From Planctomycetaceae bacterium (lineage in GTDB: Bacteria; Planctomycetota; Planctomycetia; Planctomycetales; Planctomycetaceae): a stretch of DNA of 35,123 bases. Below are positions 32,172 to 35,123 of the stretch, piece after piece. The translations under genes were made by a program, and so were the position numbers. The stretch lies in the NCBI GenBank assembly GCA_018699955.1, contig JABISG010000064.1:1-35123 (forward strand), given 5' to 3'. Under the pieces are notes generated by a model. That model had not been told where the DNA came from. It ran no database searches and saw nothing but the letters and a program-made list of their open reading frames with translations. Positions within the stretch are counted from its first letter, which is position 1. Every line of letters starts with the position of its first letter.

Positions 32172-35123
32172 ATGACGCAACGACATTCTCAGCAACAAGT
32201 CGATGGCCACCGCCGCGGAATGCATCGACTGTATTGCAGTGTAACGATTGGTCTCATAATCGTCGCAGCGATGTCGGGCAAAACAAATGCGCAATCCGCG
32301 CGCACCGTTGGATTTCGGCAGCGCGCATTCGCAATCGTCCACGCCACTGTCGTCACACGTCCCGGTGAGGTCTTGAACAACACCGACGTGCTGATACGCG
32401 ATGGTGTCATCGTTGGCATCGGACAGTCGCTGAAGATTCCGGCCGACACCGAAGTGATCGACGCGACGGGAATGTCTGTGTATGCCGGCTTTATCGATGC
32501 CGGCACGGCCGATACGATCGATTCCAACCGGCTGCCCAAACCGGTTCCGGGCCGCAAGGTCGATTTCACCCGCTACGTTCTTGCTGCAACAAGGCCCGAC
32601 AACCGACACAGCTTCACACCAGAGTTCCACGCGGCCGATGCGTTGAAGAGCGATGCAGCCACGCCCGAATCGTTTCGCAAAAACGGTTTCACTTCATTCC
32701 ATACGCTACCCAACGGCAAAGTGGCTTCGGGACAGGGAGTTCTCACCGACAGCAGCGGCCGGCCACTGCGTGAATCGCTTTTGGCCGAAAACACGCTGGC
32801 GGAGTTTCGATTGTTTGCTCCATCGGGTGGCTCATACCCATCGACGCTTATGGGGGCAACGGCTCATTTGCGGCAAGGTTTCCTCGACGCGCAGCGATAT
32901 CGTGTGCACCACGATTTGTATGCCGCTGGAAAGCCCGGCGTTGGGCAACCGCCCGTGGACCGCACTTTGGCAGCGCTCGACCGACTGCTGCATCGGAAAC
33001 AGCGGGCCATCTTCCGGGCTGACACCCGCGACGAAATCCACCGCGCATTGAACATCGCGCAAGAGTTCAACCTTCAGACCGCCATTTGGGGCGGTCGGGA
33101 AGCGTGGCGAGCCACGATGCGACTCAGCAAATACAAAGTCGATGTCATCGCCGAAATCAACTTTGGCAGTGAGCCGAAGGTCGCCGCTCCCGAAACAACC
33201 GACAAGCTGGTTGCCGATGTGAAATCGCCCCTACGAGTTCAGGAAGATGAGTCGGCCCGTTGGAAAGAACGTGTCGCCGGACTCGCCGCCTTGCGTGCCG
33301 CAAAAGTCCGCATCGCCATCAGCAGCCACGGTTTGAAAAACCGCGCCGACGTGTTGAAGAATCTACGGTTAGCGATTGACGCCGGTTTATCGCGCGACGA
33401 CGCGCTGGCTGCCTTAACGTCCGACGCCGCCGCGATTCTCGGTGTCGAAGATCGGCTGGGAACGCTGGCCGTTGGAAAACTGGCGCACATCGTCGTACTA
33501 ACCGGCCCGTTCGATCATGAAGACGCGAAGCTCCGCCACGTCTTCACCGGCATCACAAAGACGGATTACAACGACGAAGCAAAACCGCTGACAGCTGAGA
33601 CGGCGGCTGATCCAAACAGCATCGTGGGGTCATGGAATCTGTCGATCGAATCGGCCGCCGGAGAACAGACCGCAACACTGACGCTAACGCAATCGGAGGA
33701 CAAGCTTGCCGGCACCTTCTCCAGCGATCAGGGAGACGGTGAAGTCGCTTCGGGCAACATCGATGACAAGCAGGCGTTCCAACTTGTGGTCAACATCGGG
33801 ACCGGTTCAGGTACGTTGGCATTGAAGTTTTCCGGACGCCTGAAGGAGGGGCAAATCGAGGGTGAACTCAAGTCGGCCTTCGGGGCGGCGACCAAATGGT
33901 CGGGCGAGCGAGAGACAAACGCTGCCGAGCAGAATCCTGGTCTGGTGCAACTCGGGGCTCCCGTTGTTGCGCCAATCCCCAACGCTGCCACGAAGAACGA
34001 ACGGCCAACAGAATTGGAATCGGACCGTCTGCGTCGAACAATTCAAACCGGCGGCAACGTCTTCATCAAGAACGCAACCGTGCTGACGGCAACGGCCCAG
34101 ACGCTGCCGAACACGTCGATTCTGGTGAAGAACGGCAAGATCGCCGCCATCGGCAAGAATCTGAAACCGGAACCGGGAATGAAGGTCATCGACGCCACCG
34201 GCCGGTTTGTTATGCCGGGCATTATCGACACGCACAGCCACATCATGATTACCTCCGGTGTCAACGAATCGACGCTGTCCATCGTTCCGGAAGTCCGCAT
34301 CAAGGATGCCGTGAACAGCGCCGACACGTCGGAGTATCGCGCGTTGGCCGGCGGTGTGACTGCGGCGCGGCTGCTGCACGGTTCGGCCAATGTCGTCGGT
34401 GGGCAAGATGCCGTCGTCAAATTGCGATACGGCAGCACGGCCTCCGAACATATTCTGCACGACGCGCCGCAAGGCGTGAAGTTCGCCCTTGGTGAGAATG
34501 TTAAGTATCGCACGACGCGTTTTCCCAATACCCGGTTGGGAGTTGAGGCGACTTTGAACCGCGCGTTCATGGAAGCCATCGATTACCGCCGCGTGCAAAT
34601 GGAGTACGAACGCAAGAGGGCTGCCACGTCGGAAAAGCCAAATTCTCTGCTGCCGCCTCGCCGCGACCTGCGCCTGGAAGCGCTGTCGGACATCGTCAAT
34701 CATCGCAAGTTTATCCATTCGCACTGTTATCGTTCCGACGAAATCCTGATGCTGTTGCGCGTCACTTCCGACCTGGGCATTCGTGTCTGGTCGCTGCAGC
34801 ACGTGCTGGAAGGTTATAAGGTCGCGCCGGAAATTGTGGCTCACGGAGCCAGTTGCAGCACGTTCGCCGACTGGTGGGCGTACAAGGTCGAAGCATTCGA
34901 TGCCATCCCCCACAACGCGGCCCTGTTGAAAGAAGCCGGGGCAAATATCGTTATCAAAAGTGATGACCGGGAACTGGTGCGTCACCTGTATCTCGAAGCG
35001 GCCAAGACGGTTCGATACGGAAACATGCATCCCGATCACGCCCTGCAGACGATCACACGCAACTCGGCCCGCGAGTTGGGACTGAATGACCGAATGGGAA
35101 CGATTGAAGTTGGCAAAGATGCC
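32172..35123 (+). CDS. Exported double amidohydrolase-domain protein, truncated by window end
   Basis: The frame is open from ATG 32172 to the right edge (984 codons) with no stop, so the C-terminus is missing. A signal peptide lies at about residues 15-41 (hydrophobic 'YCSVTIGLIIVAAMSGKTNA'). The first amidohydrolase-like domain (about 50-460) lacks the metal-binding HxH: its 'VYAGFIDAGTADTID' has Gly111 and Ala113 at those positions. A beta-rich spacer (about 484-585, 'SIVGSWNLSIESAAGEQTAT') follows. The second domain (from about 615) has the intact 'GIIDTHSHI' (His688, His690), 'KFIHSHCYRSDE', 'WSLQHVLEGYKVAPE' and 'ANIVIKSDDREL', so it is the likely active one. It resembles imidazolonepropionase/dipeptidase-type amidohydrolases; the substrate is unknown. 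The Shine-Dalgarno sequence before the ATG is weak, and ATG 32220 is an alternative. Confidence 0.85.
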   Translation, partial: MTQRHSQQQVDGHRRGMHRLYCSVTIGLIIVAAMSGKTNAQSARTVGFRQRAFAIVHATVVTRPGEVLNNTDVLIRDGVIVGIGQSLKIPADTEVIDATGMSVYAGFIDAGTADTIDSNRLPKPVPGRKVDFTRYVLAATRPDNRHSFTPEFHAADALKSDAATPESFRKNGFTSFHTLPNGKVASGQGVLTDSSGRPLRESLLAENTLAEFRLFAPSGGSYPSTLMGATAHLRQGFLDAQRYRVHHDLYAAGKPGVGQPPVDRTLAALDRLLHRKQRAIFRADTRDEIHRALNIAQEFNLQTAIWGGREAWRATMRLSKYKVDVIAEINFGSEPKVAAPETTDKLVADVKSPLRVQEDESARWKERVAGLAALRAAKVRIAISSHGLKNRADVLKNLRLAIDAGLSRDDALAALTSDAAAILGVEDRLGTLAVGKLAHIVVLTGPFDHEDAKLRHVFTGITKTDYNDEAKPLTAETAADPNSIVGSWNLSIESAAGEQTATLTLTQSEDKLAGTFSSDQGDGEVASGNIDDKQAFQLVVNIGTGSGTLALKFSGRLKEGQIEGELKSAFGAATKWSGERETNAAEQNPGLVQLGAPVVAPIPNAATKNERPTELESDRLRRTIQTGGNVFIKNATVLTATAQTLPNTSILVKNGKIAAIGKNLKPEPGMKVIDATGRFVMPGIIDTHSHIMITSGVNESTLSIVPEVRIKDAVNSADTSEYRALAGGVTAARLLHGSANVVGGQDAVVKLRYGSTASEHILHDAPQGVKFALGENVKYRTTRFPNTRLGVEATLNRAFMEAIDYRRVQMEYERKRAATSEKPNSLLPPRRDLRLEALSDIVNHRKFIHSHCYRSDEILMLLRVTSDLGIRVWSLQHVLEGYKVAPEIVAHGASCSTFADWWAYKVEAFDAIPHNAALLKEAGANIVIKSDDRELVRHLYLEAAKTVRYGNMHPDHALQTITRNSARELGLNDRMGTIEVGKDA

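Noticed and set aside
31823..32368. Plus-strand open frame before the amidohydrolase
   Set aside because: It overlaps the amidohydrolase start, has no Shine-Dalgarno sequence and a Ser/Arg/His-rich composition without protein-like pattern.

Overview
The window reads as a piece of a planctomycete chromosome (Planctomycetales-type), G+C-rich by eye. The evidence is the gene content: two Ser/Thr kinases fused to an FGE/SUMF1-fold domain, a squalene-cyclase-like repeat protein with a signal peptide, a DUF5658 membrane protein, a Tat-exported sugar-phosphate isomerase-like protein, a four-ACT aspartokinase, a Rho with an Arg/Gly-rich N-terminus, and tandem amidohydrolase domains in one exported protein. 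The intergenic gaps also carry many short palindromes and 'AAATCCG'-type repeats. This is inference from family content; no rRNA or tRNA gene is present to confirm it.

Layout. 1-4957: two small uncharacterised genes, the toroid-repeat protein and a YbaK-type deacylase on the minus strand, a DUF455 ferritin-like protein on the plus strand, then a PrpB-type lyase. 5078-10625 (minus): bifunctional PutA, a RimI-like acetyltransferase, a small BON-domain protein and a lipoprotein with two ExbD/TolR-like repeats. 10856-12646 (plus): aspartokinase. 12675-17646 (minus): two tandem paralogous kinase-FGE-fold fusions and a membrane-anchored rhodanese. 17813-20719 (minus): leucyl-tRNA synthetase. 20981-22423 (plus): a Tat-exported TIM-barrel protein and DUF5658. 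22510-24617 (minus): an overlapping pair, iron-dependent alcohol dehydrogenase then PfkB-type sugar kinase. 24814-26838 (plus): exported PA/M28/PDZ peptidase. 26917-27393 (minus): repeat-rich lipoprotein. 27707-29635 (plus): ECF sigma factor, its probable membrane anti-sigma partner and a small exported basic protein. 29731-31242 (minus): Rho. 32172 to the right edge (plus): a large exported amidohydrolase cut by the window end.

The region is mostly chromosomal housekeeping and planctomycete-typical genes. I see no phage, IS element, CRISPR array, integron or recognisable defence island, and no clear multi-gene novel system. The most unusual items are the tandem kinase-FGE-fold pair whose FGE-like domains lack the catalytic cysteine pair, the soluble tandem-ExbD lipoprotein, the dead/live double amidohydrolase, the leuS leader made of a palindrome plus a 7-bp repeat with no Shine-Dalgarno, and several families of intergenic palindromes, two of which occur twice here. 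Start codons were often moved downstream of the longest open frame on the basis of Shine-Dalgarno sequences, signal peptides and family length.
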